A stretch of 64,000 bases of DNA from Lutibacter flavus (GCF_900188355.1 NZ_FZNX01000005.1:62001-126000); one strand, 5' to 3'; positions 43,338 through 52,503 are shown, counted from the stretch's first letter. The notes: generated by a model from the letters alone, not told the origin. Numbers and translations are program-made.

Positions 43338-44056
43338 TAATTAGATGTATAATTATAGATGATGAGCCTTTAGCCATTTCAGTGATTAAAAATCATTTGA
43401 GTGAATTTCAAAATATTGAACTAATTGCTACTTTTAATACGGCAATTTCGGCTTTGCAAACAATTGAAGAAAATGAAATAGATGTCATATTTTTAGATAT
43501 TAATATGCCTAAAATGAGTGGATTAGAATTTTTAAGAACGATTTCTGTGAAACCGCATATCGTAATTACAACCGCTTATAGAGAATTTGCCGTTGAAAGT
43601 TTTGATTTGGACGTGTTGGATTATTTAGTAAAACCTATTCCCTTTGGAAGGTTTTTGAAAGCTATTAATAAAATTCAAGCAAGAATAAATTTAGAGAAAG
43701 AAAAACTAACCGATATTGTTATAAAAGAAGAACCCTTTATTTTTTTGAAAGTAAATAAAAAAATGATGAAAATTAAACTGAATGATATTTTATATATTGA
43801 AAGTTTAAAAGATTATATAAAGGTATTTACTAGAATTGAAAATTATTTGGTACACAAATCTATGACTAGTATTTCTGAAGAATTACCAAGTGATAATTTT
43901 TTAAGAATTCATAGGTCGTTTACAATTGCGATCAATAAAATTACTTCGGTAGAAGGGAACACTGTAGAAATAGATAAAAAAAGAATTCCAATTGGTAGAA
44001 ATTATCTGGTTCAAGCAAAGCATAAAATATTTAATAGCACTGATTTTGCGGATTAA
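43334..44056 (+). CDS. LytTR-family response regulator
   Basis: A 240-residue regulator. The receiver domain (1-~120) has the acidic pocket IIIDDEP, phospho-acceptor Asp55 (IFLDINMPKMSG) and the DYLVKP lysine motif. The C-terminal LytTR DNA-binding domain (~140-240) has IKLNDILYIESLKDYIKVFTR and FLRIHRSFTIAINKI. It forms an operon with the LytS kinase (ATGA overlap). It probably controls the flanking nag genes in both directions. Confidence 0.95.
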   Translation: MIIRCIIIDDEPLAISVIKNHLSEFQNIELIATFNTAISALQTIEENEIDVIFLDINMPKMSGLEFLRTISVKPHIVITTAYREFAVESFDLDVLDYLVKPIPFGRFLKAINKIQARINLEKEKLTDIVIKEEPFIFLKVNKKMMKIKLNDILYIESLKDYIKVFTRIENYLVHKSMTSISEELPSDNFLRIHRSFTIAINKITSVEGNTVEIDKKRIPIGRNYLVQAKHKIFNSTDFAD

Positions 44057-44195
44057 TGTATCCTAATAAAAATCGTTTATGTTTGATTAGGTTAAGTTCA
44101 GCTATGTTTTTATGCCGATTAGAGAAAATTGTTTCTAAAACATATTTTTAATATTATCTTAGAAGAATATTCTTTAACAAATTATACAATCAAAT

Positions 44196-45521
44196 ATGTC
44201 TACAACCAATCACCTCAATTCTAATAAAAATAACACATTAATTCCTATACTTATTATAGCTGGATTGTTTTTTATATTCGGGTTTGTAACCTGGATAAAT
44301 GGTGCATTAATTCCGTTTATGAAAACCATTAACGAATTAACTTCAGCACAATCATTTTTAGTTGCTTCAGCTTCGTATATTTCGTTTGTAGTAATGGCTT
44401 TACCAGCTTCATATATATTAAATAAAATTGGTTATCGAAAAGGAATGTCACTTGGTTTATTTGTTATGGCAATTGGAGCATTGGTTTTTATACCAGCAGC
44501 AGAGGCCAGAACTTATTGGGTGTTTTTAGCAGGAATTTTTATTCAGGGAATGGGTATGACATTGTTACAAACAGCATCAAATCCATACATTACAATTTTA
44601 GGTCCAATAGAAAGTGCCGCTAAAAGAATTGCAATTATGGGAATTGCGAACAAAGTTGCAGGAGCTTTAGGATCGTTAATATTTGGAGCAATATTATTAT
44701 CTGGTATTGATGAGATTAAAGAAAAACTTAATAATGTTGATGCTACTGAAAAGGCACAATTATTAGATACAATGGCAGATAGTGTTGTTATGCCATATAT
44801 TATTATGGCAGTTGTTCTTTTTATCTTAGGAATTTTGATTAGAAAAGCTCCATTACCTCACGTAGAAGCAGAACCGATTGAAGAAGTTGTTGAAGGAGAA
44901 ACCACTAAAACGAGTATTTTTCAATTTCCACATTTATGGTTGGGTGTATTGACGTTATTTGTTTACGTTGGTGCTGAGGTTATTGCTGGAGATACAATTA
45001 TTGCGTACGGAATTTCTTTAGGAATATCTGGTGATGAAGCAAAATATTTTACAACATTTACACTAATGGCAATGGTTGCAACTTATGCCTTGGGAGTGTT
45101 TTTAATTCCAAAATATATAAACCAGGCATTAGCATTAAAATTAAGTGCTGTTTTAGGAATCGTATTAACTTTTTGTATTGTTTTTACAACTGGATTTATT
45201 TCAATTTTATTTGTTGCAGCTTTAGGTGTGGCAAATGCATTGGTATGGCCCGCTGTCTGGCCCTTAACATTAAAAGGATTAGGTAAATTCACAAAAACGG
45301 CCTCAGCTTTATTAATTATGGCAATTTCTGGGGGTGCAATTATCCCTCCGTTATACGGAAAATTAGTAGACGGTAAAAAACTAGAATTGATAACTCAAGG
45401 ACTGAGCGAAGCAGCTGCTTCTGCAGAATCTGCAACTTCTGGGTATTGGATTTTATTACCTTGTTATCTTATCATATTGTATTATGCCATTTCTGGGCAT
45501 AAATTAGGATTAAAAAAATAA
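44196..45521 (+). CDS. FucP-type sugar MFS transporter (NagP-like)
   Basis: A 441-residue permease with 12 predicted helices, of the FGHS (fucose/glucose-galactose:H+) subfamily. The start has IIAGLFFIFGFVTWINGALIPFMKTINELT, where the N/D-G helix is family specific, and LLQTASNPYITILGP lies in helix 4. In Bacteroidota and Shewanella this subfamily includes the GlcNAc permease NagP. Its place before a NagX-like gene and beside nagB/GH20 makes GlcNAc the most likely substrate. It shares the strand of nagX, 17 bp apart. Confidence 0.88.
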   Translation: MSTTNHLNSNKNNTLIPILIIAGLFFIFGFVTWINGALIPFMKTINELTSAQSFLVASASYISFVVMALPASYILNKIGYRKGMSLGLFVMAIGALVFIPAAEARTYWVFLAGIFIQGMGMTLLQTASNPYITILGPIESAAKRIAIMGIANKVAGALGSLIFGAILLSGIDEIKEKLNNVDATEKAQLLDTMADSVVMPYIIMAVVLFILGILIRKAPLPHVEAEPIEEVVEGETTKTSIFQFPHLWLGVLTLFVYVGAEVIAGDTIIAYGISLGISGDEAKYFTTFTLMAMVATYALGVFLIPKYINQALALKLSAVLGIVLTFCIVFTTGFISILFVAALGVANALVWPAVWPLTLKGLGKFTKTASALLIMAISGGAIIPPLYGKLVDGKKLELITQGLSEAAASAESATSGYWILLPCYLIILYYAISGHKLGLKK

Positions 45522-45538
45522 TTTATAAAGTTTTTAAT

Positions 45539-46642
45539 ATGGCTGCTCAACGTTTAATAGCTCTTGATGTGATGAGAGGACTTACAATTGCATTAATGAT
45601 TATGGTTAACACTCCAGGTAATTGGAGTTATGTATATCCACCATTGTTACACTCTAAATGGAATGGTTGTACTCCAACCGATTTAGTTTTTCCGTTTTTC
45701 TTGTTTATTGTTGGTGTATCAATGTGGTTTTCTTTTAAAAAATTTGATAAAGGAATTACAAAGAAATCACTTTACAAAGTATTAAAACGATTTTCAATAA
45801 TGTTTTTGTTAGGTGTTTTTTTGAATGCTTTTCCAAAGTTCGATTTTGAAAATTTACGTTATTTAGGAGTTTTGCAGCGGATTGCAATTGCTTATCTAAT
45901 AGGTGCGCTTTTATGTATGCAATTCAATTACAAACAATTACTATTTATTTTTAGCGGAATATTGTTAGGGTATTGGGGATTGTTATTTTTTGGATCTGCA
46001 GAAGCTCCGTTTGAATTGTCAACTAATTTTGTTCGTGAAGTAGATTTGCTTTTATTTGGGAAAAACCATTTGTATAGCGGTTTTGGGATTCCTTTTGATC
46101 CTGAAGGCCTTCTTTCTTCTATACCTTCTGTAGGCACTCTATTATTAGGTTATTTCTCAGGAAGATTAATTGAGTTGTCTGGAGATACAATGGTAGCAGT
46201 TAAAAAATTATTAATGTATGGAGCAGTTTTTGTATTTATTGGTTTTATTTGGAGTTTTTTATTCCCAATAAATAAACCTTTATGGTCTAGTTCTTACGTT
46301 TTGTATGCTGGTGGTTGGGCTATGGTATTTTTAGCATTTTTATTATGGATAATTGATGTGAAAAGTTTTAAAAAATGGGCAGTTCCATTTATCCATTTTG
46401 GTACAAATCCGTTAGCTATATATATGTTTTCTGGAATTTATGTTTCAGTAATTGCATATTTTGTTCGTATTCAAATTGCTTCAGGTGAAATTTTGAATGG
46501 ATATGGTTATTTATATTCTGAAATATTTGTACCATTAGCTGGTAATATGAATGGTTCCTTATTATTTGCAATTACACATATTATCTTCTTTTGGTTTCTC
46601 ACTTATATTTTATATAGACGAAAAATTTTCATAAAGATATAA
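45539..46642 (+). CDS. NagX-like / HGSNAT-related membrane acyltransferase (DUF5009 type)
   Basis: A 367-residue protein with about 10 helices. The N-terminal MAAQRLIALDVMRGLTIALMIMVNTPGNW and the loop WNGCTPTDLVFPFFLFIVGVSM match the family related to heparan-alpha-glucosaminide N-acetyltransferase. It is called NagX in bacterial GlcNAc clusters. C-terminal HFGTNPLAIYMFSG is also characteristic. It is genetically tied to GlcNAc use, and an amino-sugar transport or acetylation role is inferred. Its stop codon lies inside the bidirectional terminator. Confidence 0.88.
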   Translation: MAAQRLIALDVMRGLTIALMIMVNTPGNWSYVYPPLLHSKWNGCTPTDLVFPFFLFIVGVSMWFSFKKFDKGITKKSLYKVLKRFSIMFLLGVFLNAFPKFDFENLRYLGVLQRIAIAYLIGALLCMQFNYKQLLFIFSGILLGYWGLLFFGSAEAPFELSTNFVREVDLLLFGKNHLYSGFGIPFDPEGLLSSIPSVGTLLLGYFSGRLIELSGDTMVAVKKLLMYGAVFVFIGFIWSFLFPINKPLWSSSYVLYAGGWAMVFLAFLLWIIDVKSFKKWAVPFIHFGTNPLAIYMFSGIYVSVIAYFVRIQIASGEILNGYGYLYSEIFVPLAGNMNGSLLFAITHIIFFWFLTYILYRRKIFIKI

Positions 46643-46680
46643 AACAAAAAAACCTCACAATTGTGAGGTTTTTTTGTTTT
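46641..46680. terminator. Bidirectional terminator between nagX and tsf
   Basis: A perfect 40-bp palindrome with no spacer at the sequence level. The core is ACCTCACAA / TTGTGAGGT flanked by A7 and T7 tracts and further AAAAC/GTTTT arms. It starts inside the nagX stop codon and ends 13 bp from the tsf stop, so it serves both convergent transcripts. Confidence 0.92.
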
Positions 46681-46693
46681 ATAAAGCATTTAA

Positions 46694-47665
46694 TTATGCT
46701 ATAGAAACTCTTTTAAAGTCTACTACAGACACATCATCACCAATAGTTTTTACATATTCTGCAACGGTTAATTTTTCATCTTTAATGAAAACTTGATCTA
46801 ATAGACATTTTTCAGTATCTAAAGTTGTATTATCAGAAATAAATCTTTCTAATTTTCCAGGAAGAATTCTATCCCAAATTGCTTCAGGTTTGCCTTCTGC
46901 TTTTAATTCCTCTTGTAATTTTAATTTGGTTTGCTCAATAACCTCATCAGTTAATTGAGATCTTGAAATAAAAGTAGGAACATTTTTAAGTGTTTTACCT
47001 AATCTTCCTAATTCAATGTTATCCTTTTCGATTACAGCAATTCTAGCTTCAGTTTCAGAAGCAACAAATTCTGGATCAAAATCTTTGTAAGATAAAATAG
47101 AAGCTCCCATTGCGGCAGCTTGCATAGAAAGGTCTTTAGCTACAACATCAACACCATCTACATTTGCAGATAATGCTGTGATAGCAGCAATTTTATTTCC
47201 AGCGTGAATGTAAGAACCAACAAATTCACCAGTTACTTTTTCAAAAGCACCAATTTCTAATTTTTCACCAATTACTCCAGTTTGCTCAATTAATTTTTCA
47301 GCAACTGTCATTCCTCCAAAATCAGCAGCTAAAAATTCATCTTTTGAATCACAGTTTACTGCAATTGCAGCAAATTCTTTAGCTAATGCAACAAAAGCAT
47401 CGTTTTTAGCAACAAAGTCAGTTTCACATTTCAATGAAATGATAGCCCCAACAGTTTTAGCTTCATTAACGCTTGCAATAACTGCTCCTTCTGCTGTATC
47501 TCTATCAGCTCTTTTATCAGCTACTTTTTGTCCTTTTTTACGTAAGATATCTACTGCTTTGTCAAAATCTCCTTCTGCTTCAACAAGTGCATTTTTACAG
47601 TCCATCATACCAGCTCCGGTAGATTTTCTTAAATTGTTTACTTCTGCGGCTGTAATTTTTGCCAT
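46694..47665 (-). CDS. tsf: Elongation factor Ts
   Basis: Nucleotide exchange factor for EF-Tu. The 323 residues start MAKITAAEVNNLRKSTGAGMMDCKNALVEAEGDFDKAVDILRKKG. The core ISLKCETDFVAKND (TDFV motif) and SYIHAGNKIAAI follow. It lies 49 bp downstream of rpsB and is the last gene of rplM-rpsI-rpsB-tsf, stopped by the palindromic terminator. Confidence 0.97.
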   Translation of the reverse strand: MAKITAAEVNNLRKSTGAGMMDCKNALVEAEGDFDKAVDILRKKGQKVADKRADRDTAEGAVIASVNEAKTVGAIISLKCETDFVAKNDAFVALAKEFAAIAVNCDSKDEFLAADFGGMTVAEKLIEQTGVIGEKLEIGAFEKVTGEFVGSYIHAGNKIAAITALSANVDGVDVVAKDLSMQAAAMGASILSYKDFDPEFVASETEARIAVIEKDNIELGRLGKTLKNVPTFISRSQLTDEVIEQTKLKLQEELKAEGKPEAIWDRILPGKLERFISDNTTLDTEKCLLDQVFIKDEKLTVAEYVKTIGDDVSVVDFKRVSIA

Positions 47666-47714
47666 TTTTTTTACTATTTTTTATTGAATTTTAAATTCAA
47701 CTATTTTACATTAA

Positions 47715-48461
47715 TTATTTTTTCACTGCTGTTTTAGCTTCAGCTTTAGCATCTGCTACTTTTTCTTTACCAGCTTTTCTTTCTGCTAAACCTTCAGTAA
47801 TTGAATCAGTTATATAACCTAAAACTTTTTCAATAGATTTTGAAGCATCATCATTTGCAGGTACAACATAATCAATTCCTCTTGGATCTGAGTTTGTATC
47901 AATCATTGCAAAAATTGGAATGTTTAAGTTTTTAGCTTCTGCAACAGCAATGTGCTCTTTTTTAACATCAACTACAAAAATTGCACCTGGTAAACGTGTC
48001 ATATCTGTAATAGAACCTAAGTTTTTCTCAAGTTTTTCACGTTGACGGTTAATTTGTAATTTTTCTCTTTTTGAAAGTGCATCAAAAGATCCATCTAACT
48101 TCATTCTATCAATAGTAGCCATTTTTTTAACAGCTTTTCTAATAGTAATAAAGTTTGTTAACATACCACCTGGCCATCTTTCAGTGATGTAAGGCATGTT
48201 GATGCTTTTTGATTTTTCAGCAATAATTTCTTTTGCTTGTTTTTTCGTAGCTACGAAAAGGATTTTTCTCCCAGATGTTGCAATTTTCTTTAAAGCTTCA
48301 GCAGCTTCTTCAATTTTTGCAGAAGTTTTGTAAAGGTCGATAATGTGAACACCGTTACGTTCTCCATAAATGTAAGGAGCCATGTTTGGATCCCATTTTC
48401 TAGTAAGGTGTCCAAAGTGCACACCTGCATCTAATAATTCTTTAATTTCAATATTTGCCAT
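47715..48461 (-). CDS. rpsB: 30S ribosomal protein S2
   Basis: A 248-residue S2 with the signatures LLDAGVHFGHLTRKWDPNMAPYIYGERNGVHIIDL, ERWPGGMLTNFITI and PIFAMIDTNSDPRGIDYVVPANDDA. The C-terminus adds an Ala/Lys-rich tail (KAGKEKVADAKAEAKTAVKK) common in Bacteroidota. A strong hairpin lies in its 168-bp leader (48493-48527) after rpsI. Confidence 0.97.
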   Translation of the reverse strand: MANIEIKELLDAGVHFGHLTRKWDPNMAPYIYGERNGVHIIDLYKTSAKIEEAAEALKKIATSGRKILFVATKKQAKEIIAEKSKSINMPYITERWPGGMLTNFITIRKAVKKMATIDRMKLDGSFDALSKREKLQINRQREKLEKNLGSITDMTRLPGAIFVVDVKKEHIAVAEAKNLNIPIFAMIDTNSDPRGIDYVVPANDDASKSIEKVLGYITDSITEGLAERKAGKEKVADAKAEAKTAVKK

Positions 48462-48492
48462 TTGTATTTAGTTTACGTTCCGTTGAGTTAGC

Positions 48493-48527
48493 AATAGGGA
48501 AGTAGCGGTAAACCGATCTTCCCTATT
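48493..48527 (-). promoter_or_regulatory. Strong hairpin in the rpsB leader
   Basis: AATAGGGAAG (48493-48502) pairs perfectly with CTTCCCTATT (48518-48527); inside, CGG/CCG closes a TAAA tetraloop. It lies 32 bp upstream of the rpsB start, with no U tract after it on the minus strand. It could be an S2 autoregulatory leader or an mRNA processing site between rpsI and rpsB. No known RNA family was matched by eye. Confidence 0.5.
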
Positions 48528-48629
48528 TGGATGCTAAACTTATTTACAGTCATTGACTGATCAACGACAACTTTGTTTTTAATTTCAATGAACCACCAAA
48601 TAATTTGGTGTACCAATTTAATAAAACGA

Positions 48630-49016
48630 TTAACGTTTTGAGAATTGGAATTTTTTTCTTGCTTTCTTTTGACCGAATTTTTTACGTTCAACCATTCTTG
48701 GGTCTCTAGTAAGTAATCCTTCTGGTTTAAGAATTGCTCTATTTTCTGGATCTAACTCAACTAAAACTCTAGAAATTCCTAATCTAATTGCTTCAGCTTG
48801 TCCAGTTATACCACCACCAAAAACATTAATTTTAATGTCAAATGCAGTTGCATTATCAGTTAAGTTTAACGCTTGCATTATTTTGTATTGTAAATGCGGA
48901 GTTGTAAAGTAGTTTTTATAGTCTTTTTTGTTAACCACAATGTTTCCTTTTCCTTCTGAAACGTAAACACGAGCAACAGCTGTTTTTCTTCTACCTATTT
49001 TGTGTATTGTATCCAT
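48630..49016 (-). CDS. rpsI: 30S ribosomal protein S9
   Basis: A 128-residue S9 beginning MDTIHKIGRRKTAVARVYVSEGKG. The core NVFGGGITGQAEAIRLGISRVLV and the basic C-terminal tail DPRMVERKKFGQKKARKKFQFSKR, which reaches the P-site tRNA, are present. It is 2 bp downstream of rplM, in the usual L13-S9 pair. Confidence 0.97.
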   Translation of the reverse strand: MDTIHKIGRRKTAVARVYVSEGKGNIVVNKKDYKNYFTTPHLQYKIMQALNLTDNATAFDIKINVFGGGITGQAEAIRLGISRVLVELDPENRAILKPEGLLTRDPRMVERKKFGQKKARKKFQFSKR

Positions 49017-49018
49017 TA

Positions 49019-49474
49019 TTATTTAAGATCGTTAGGGTTAATAACTTTAGGTGTTTGTGCAGTTTGTTGGTGTTCTGTACCAGCATATACGTACAGATTT
49101 TTGTACAAAGCACTTCCTAATTTGTTTTTTGGTAACATCCCTTTAACTGCTTTTTCTACAAGACGTGTTGGGTCTTTTTCAAACATTTCTGTTGCAGTTA
49201 ATGATCTTTGTCCTCCTGGATAACCTGTGTGACGAATGTAAGATTTGTCACTCCATTTCTTTCCAGATAATGTAATTTTCTCTGCGTTGATAACCACTAC
49301 ATTGTCTCCACAATCTACGTGAGGAGTGTAATTTGGCTTGTATTTACCTCTAATTAGCATTGCTATTTTAGAAGCTAGACGACCCAACGTTTGGCCGTCT
49401 GCATCAACTAATACCCACTCTTTAGTAACGGTATTTTTGTTAGCTGACACTGTTTTGTAACTTAATTTATTCAC
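49019..49474 (-). CDS. rplM: 50S ribosomal protein L13
   Basis: A 151-residue L13: WVLVDADGQTLGRLASKIAMLIRGKYKPNYTPHVDCGDNVVVINAEKI and the signature VEKAVKGMLPKNKLGSALYKNLYVYAGTEH. It is the first gene of rplM-rpsI-rpsB-tsf and has a near-consensus promoter at 49529-49558. A small hairpin (CCCT/AGGG) lies in the leader. Confidence 0.97.
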   Translation of the reverse strand: MNKLSYKTVSANKNTVTKEWVLVDADGQTLGRLASKIAMLIRGKYKPNYTPHVDCGDNVVVINAEKITLSGKKWSDKSYIRHTGYPGGQRSLTATEMFEKDPTRLVEKAVKGMLPKNKLGSALYKNLYVYAGTEHQQTAQTPKVINPNDLK

Positions 49475-49528
49475 AATTAAATTCTTTGTTATAGTTAAAC
49501 ATTATTTTTTGTCCCTAAAAAGGGAGTG

Positions 49529-49558
49529 CAAATGTACAAACAATTATTTATATAACAA
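49529..49558 (-). promoter_or_regulatory. Promoter of the rplM-rpsI-rpsB-tsf operon
   Basis: On the minus strand TTG (49556-49558), 19 bp, then TACATTTG (49529-49536) and CACTCCC. Full match to the Bacteroidota consensus with ideal spacing. The leader is about 50 nt. Confidence 0.85.
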
Positions 49559-49671
49559 ACAGTAAGTTAGCAATATTTTATTCTGAAGTTATTTGGCTAA
49601 AATCAATAGGTAAAAGCTTGTTTTTAGAAACTTTACGACTTTTCAACTTGTCAACTTTGTAACTAATTTTT

Positions 49672-52503
49672 TTAATGAGCTTCTAACCAATTTTTACCTT
49701 CTCCTAAATCAACAGTTAGCGGTACAGAAAGTTTAAATGCACTTTCCATTTTTTGTTTTATTATAGGCTTTAATTGTTCTAATTCTGCATTGTGCATATC
49801 AAAAACCAATTCATCATGAATTTGTAATAACATTTTGGTTTTGTAATTTCCTTCAGTTAAAAATTTATGAATATGAATCATTGCAATTTTAATAATATCT
49901 GCAGCGCTTCCTTGAATTGGTGCGTTTACAGCATTTCGTTCATCACCTGACCGAACAATGGCATTATGCGAATTGATATTTTTTAAGTATCTGCGACGGT
50001 TTAAAATTGTTTCAACATAACCATTGTCACGAGCAAAATCAACCTGATTTGCAATATATTGTTTTAGTTTCGGGAAATTTTTGTAGTAATTATCGATTAA
50101 CTCTTTTGCTTCAGACCTAGATTTATTTAATTGTTGCGCTAAAGTAAAAGCACCTTGTCCATAAATGATTCCAAAATTTACAGCTTTTGCATCTCCACGT
50201 TGTGAACGTGTCACTTCATTTAAAGGAATCCCAAAAACTTTAGCTGCAGTTGCTGCGTGAATATCTTCTCCTCTTTTAAATGATTCAATCATACTTTCAT
50301 CTTCGCTAAGTGCTGCAATTATTCGTAATTCAATTTGAGAATAATCGGCAGCTACTAAAGTGTATGCTTCATTTCTTGGAACAAAGGCTTTTCTAACTAA
50401 GCGTCCTCTCTCAGTTCTTATAGGAATATTTTGAAGATTAGGATTGTTAGAACTCAATCTTCCTGTTGAGGCAACTGTCTGACTGTAAGTTGTATGGATT
50501 CTTCCAGTAATTACATTTACTTCATTTGGCAAGGCATCAACATAGGTGTTTTTTAATTTTACCAAACCACGCCATTCCAATATTTCTTGAACAATTAAAT
50601 GTTTGGGGGCTAATTTTGATAAAATTTCTTCACCAGTTGCATATTGCCCAGTCTTTGTTTTTTTGGGTTTATCAACTAATTTTAAATGATCAAATAAAAC
50701 ATCTCCTAATTGTTTTGGAGAAGCTAAATTAAATTCAACACCAGCCTCTTTAAAAATTTTACTTTCTAATTTTTGAATATCATTGGTTAGCTCTTCAGAT
50801 AAAGAATTTAAAAATTGAGCGTCTAATTTTATGCCTTCTAATTCCATTGATGCTAAAACGCGCAATACTGGAATTTCAATGTCATTATAAAGTTTAGTGA
50901 GATTAAGGTCTTCTAATTTTTTTTCAAAAATGCTTTTTAATTGAAAAATAATATCAGCATTTTCAGTAGCGTACTCAGCTTGTTTCTTTAAATCGATTTC
51001 ACGAATTGAAAGTTGATTTTTACCTTTTTTACCAATAAAATCTGTTAAGTTAATAGGTTGGTAATTTAAATAAGTTTCAGACAACACATTTAAATCATGT
51101 CGCATATCTGGTTGTAAAAGATAATGCGCTAATTGAGTATCAAATAGATTTCCTTTTAGTTGAATACCATTGTTGCTAAGAATTTTAATTGTTTGTTTTG
51201 TTTCCTGACCAATTTTTTCAATTGCTTCATTTTCAAAAAATGGTCGAAATTCCTCCAATATATTTTTAGATTCTTTTTTGTTGATTGGAATGGATACATA
51301 ATATCCTTTTCCTTTTTCATAAGAGAAAGCCAATCCAACTATCTCAGCATCAAAACAATTGGTTCCAATGGTTTCAATATGAAAACTAACAGATTTTTGT
51401 TGAATTAATTTTTGCAGTAATAATTTTCTTGAAAATGGAGTCGCTACAAATTGATATAAATGATCTAAATTTTCGTTTGATCTATATCCCGAAATTTCTT
51501 TTTCTTCTTGTTGGTTTTCAATAGGAGTTGAAAATAAATCAAATTGCTGATTGGATGAATGCTCTGTTTTTTGAGGAATAGTAACCACTTCTTTTTCATT
51601 CGTAGAGTTAGCTTCAGTATGATTTTTAAATATTTTAGGAAGACTTTCAGCAATTCTTCTAAATTCTAATTCTTTAAAAATCTCATTTGTTTTTTGAAGA
51701 TCTGGATGGTTTAATTCAAAATTTTCTTCGTGAAATTCAACTGGGCAATCTAAAATAATTGTTGCTAATTCTTTAGATAGTAAGCCAAGTTCTTTGTTAG
51801 CTTCAATCTTTTCTTTCATTTTGCCTTTTAACTCGTGGGTATTTGCTAAAAGATTTTCCATGCTACCATATTCTTTTAAGAATTTTTTTGCAGTCTTATC
51901 TCCAACTCCCGGTAATCCAGGAATGTTATCTACAGCATCACCCATCATACCAAGATAATCTATTACCTGTTCCGGTCGATCAACTTCAAATTTTGCTTGT
52001 ACTTCTGGAATTCCCCAAATTTCTATACCATTTCCCATTCTTGCCGGTTTGTACATAAAAATATTTTCAGAAACCAGTTGAGCAAAATCCTTATCGGGAG
52101 TTACCATAAATGTTTGATAACCTGCTTTTTCTGCTTGTTTAGAAAGTGTTCCAATTAAATCATCAGCTTCAAATCCTGGTTTTTCAATAATTGGAATATG
52201 CATTGCTTCCAGTATTTTATGAATATAGGGAATCGCAATTTTTATAGCTTCGGGTGTTGACTGTCGGTTTGATTTATATTCAGGAAAAGCCTCATTTCTG
52301 GTTAAAGAACCACCATTGTCAAATGCAACTGCTAAATGATCTGGATTTTCTCTTTTTATTACATCTAACAAAGAATTTGTAAACCCTAATATTGCGGAAG
52401 TATCCATTCCTTTGGAGTTTATTCTTGGGTTTTTTATAAGGGCATAATAACCACGAAAAATTAAGGCATATGCATCTAAAAGGAAAAGGCGTTTTTTACT
52501 CAT
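49672..52503 (-). CDS. polA: DNA polymerase I with degenerate proofreading domain
   Basis: Three domains in 943 residues. The 5' nuclease (1-~290) is intact: FEADDLIGTL, TPDKDFAQLV, GDAVDNIPGLPGVGDKTA. The polymerase (~540-943) is intact: VAADYSQIELRI, KAVNFGIIYGQGAF, QIHDELVFD. The 3'-5' exonuclease fold (~345-530) is kept but its metal ligands are not. The DxE motif reads His375-Ile-Glu377 (FHIET), the next Asp is Thr438 (GQETKQT), and the YxxxD Asp is Asn515 (YATEN). Only Glu and Tyr511 remain. The enzyme should fill gaps and remove RNA primers but not proofread. Several Pol I lineages have independently lost this activity. Confidence 0.95.
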   Translation of the reverse strand: MSKKRLFLLDAYALIFRGYYALIKNPRINSKGMDTSAILGFTNSLLDVIKRENPDHLAVAFDNGGSLTRNEAFPEYKSNRQSTPEAIKIAIPYIHKILEAMHIPIIEKPGFEADDLIGTLSKQAEKAGYQTFMVTPDKDFAQLVSENIFMYKPARMGNGIEIWGIPEVQAKFEVDRPEQVIDYLGMMGDAVDNIPGLPGVGDKTAKKFLKEYGSMENLLANTHELKGKMKEKIEANKELGLLSKELATIILDCPVEFHEENFELNHPDLQKTNEIFKELEFRRIAESLPKIFKNHTEANSTNEKEVVTIPQKTEHSSNQQFDLFSTPIENQQEEKEISGYRSNENLDHLYQFVATPFSRKLLLQKLIQQKSVSFHIETIGTNCFDAEIVGLAFSYEKGKGYYVSIPINKKESKNILEEFRPFFENEAIEKIGQETKQTIKILSNNGIQLKGNLFDTQLAHYLLQPDMRHDLNVLSETYLNYQPINLTDFIGKKGKNQLSIREIDLKKQAEYATENADIIFQLKSIFEKKLEDLNLTKLYNDIEIPVLRVLASMELEGIKLDAQFLNSLSEELTNDIQKLESKIFKEAGVEFNLASPKQLGDVLFDHLKLVDKPKKTKTGQYATGEEILSKLAPKHLIVQEILEWRGLVKLKNTYVDALPNEVNVITGRIHTTYSQTVASTGRLSSNNPNLQNIPIRTERGRLVRKAFVPRNEAYTLVAADYSQIELRIIAALSEDESMIESFKRGEDIHAATAAKVFGIPLNEVTRSQRGDAKAVNFGIIYGQGAFTLAQQLNKSRSEAKELIDNYYKNFPKLKQYIANQVDFARDNGYVETILNRRRYLKNINSHNAIVRSGDERNAVNAPIQGSAADIIKIAMIHIHKFLTEGNYKTKMLLQIHDELVFDMHNAELEQLKPIIKQKMESAFKLSVPLTVDLGEGKNWLEAH

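Noticed and set aside
48488-48691. Open frame of 67 codons overlapping the end of rpsI in another frame
   Set aside because: It is out of frame with rpsI, has no family resemblance, and covers the structured rpsB leader; a chance frame.
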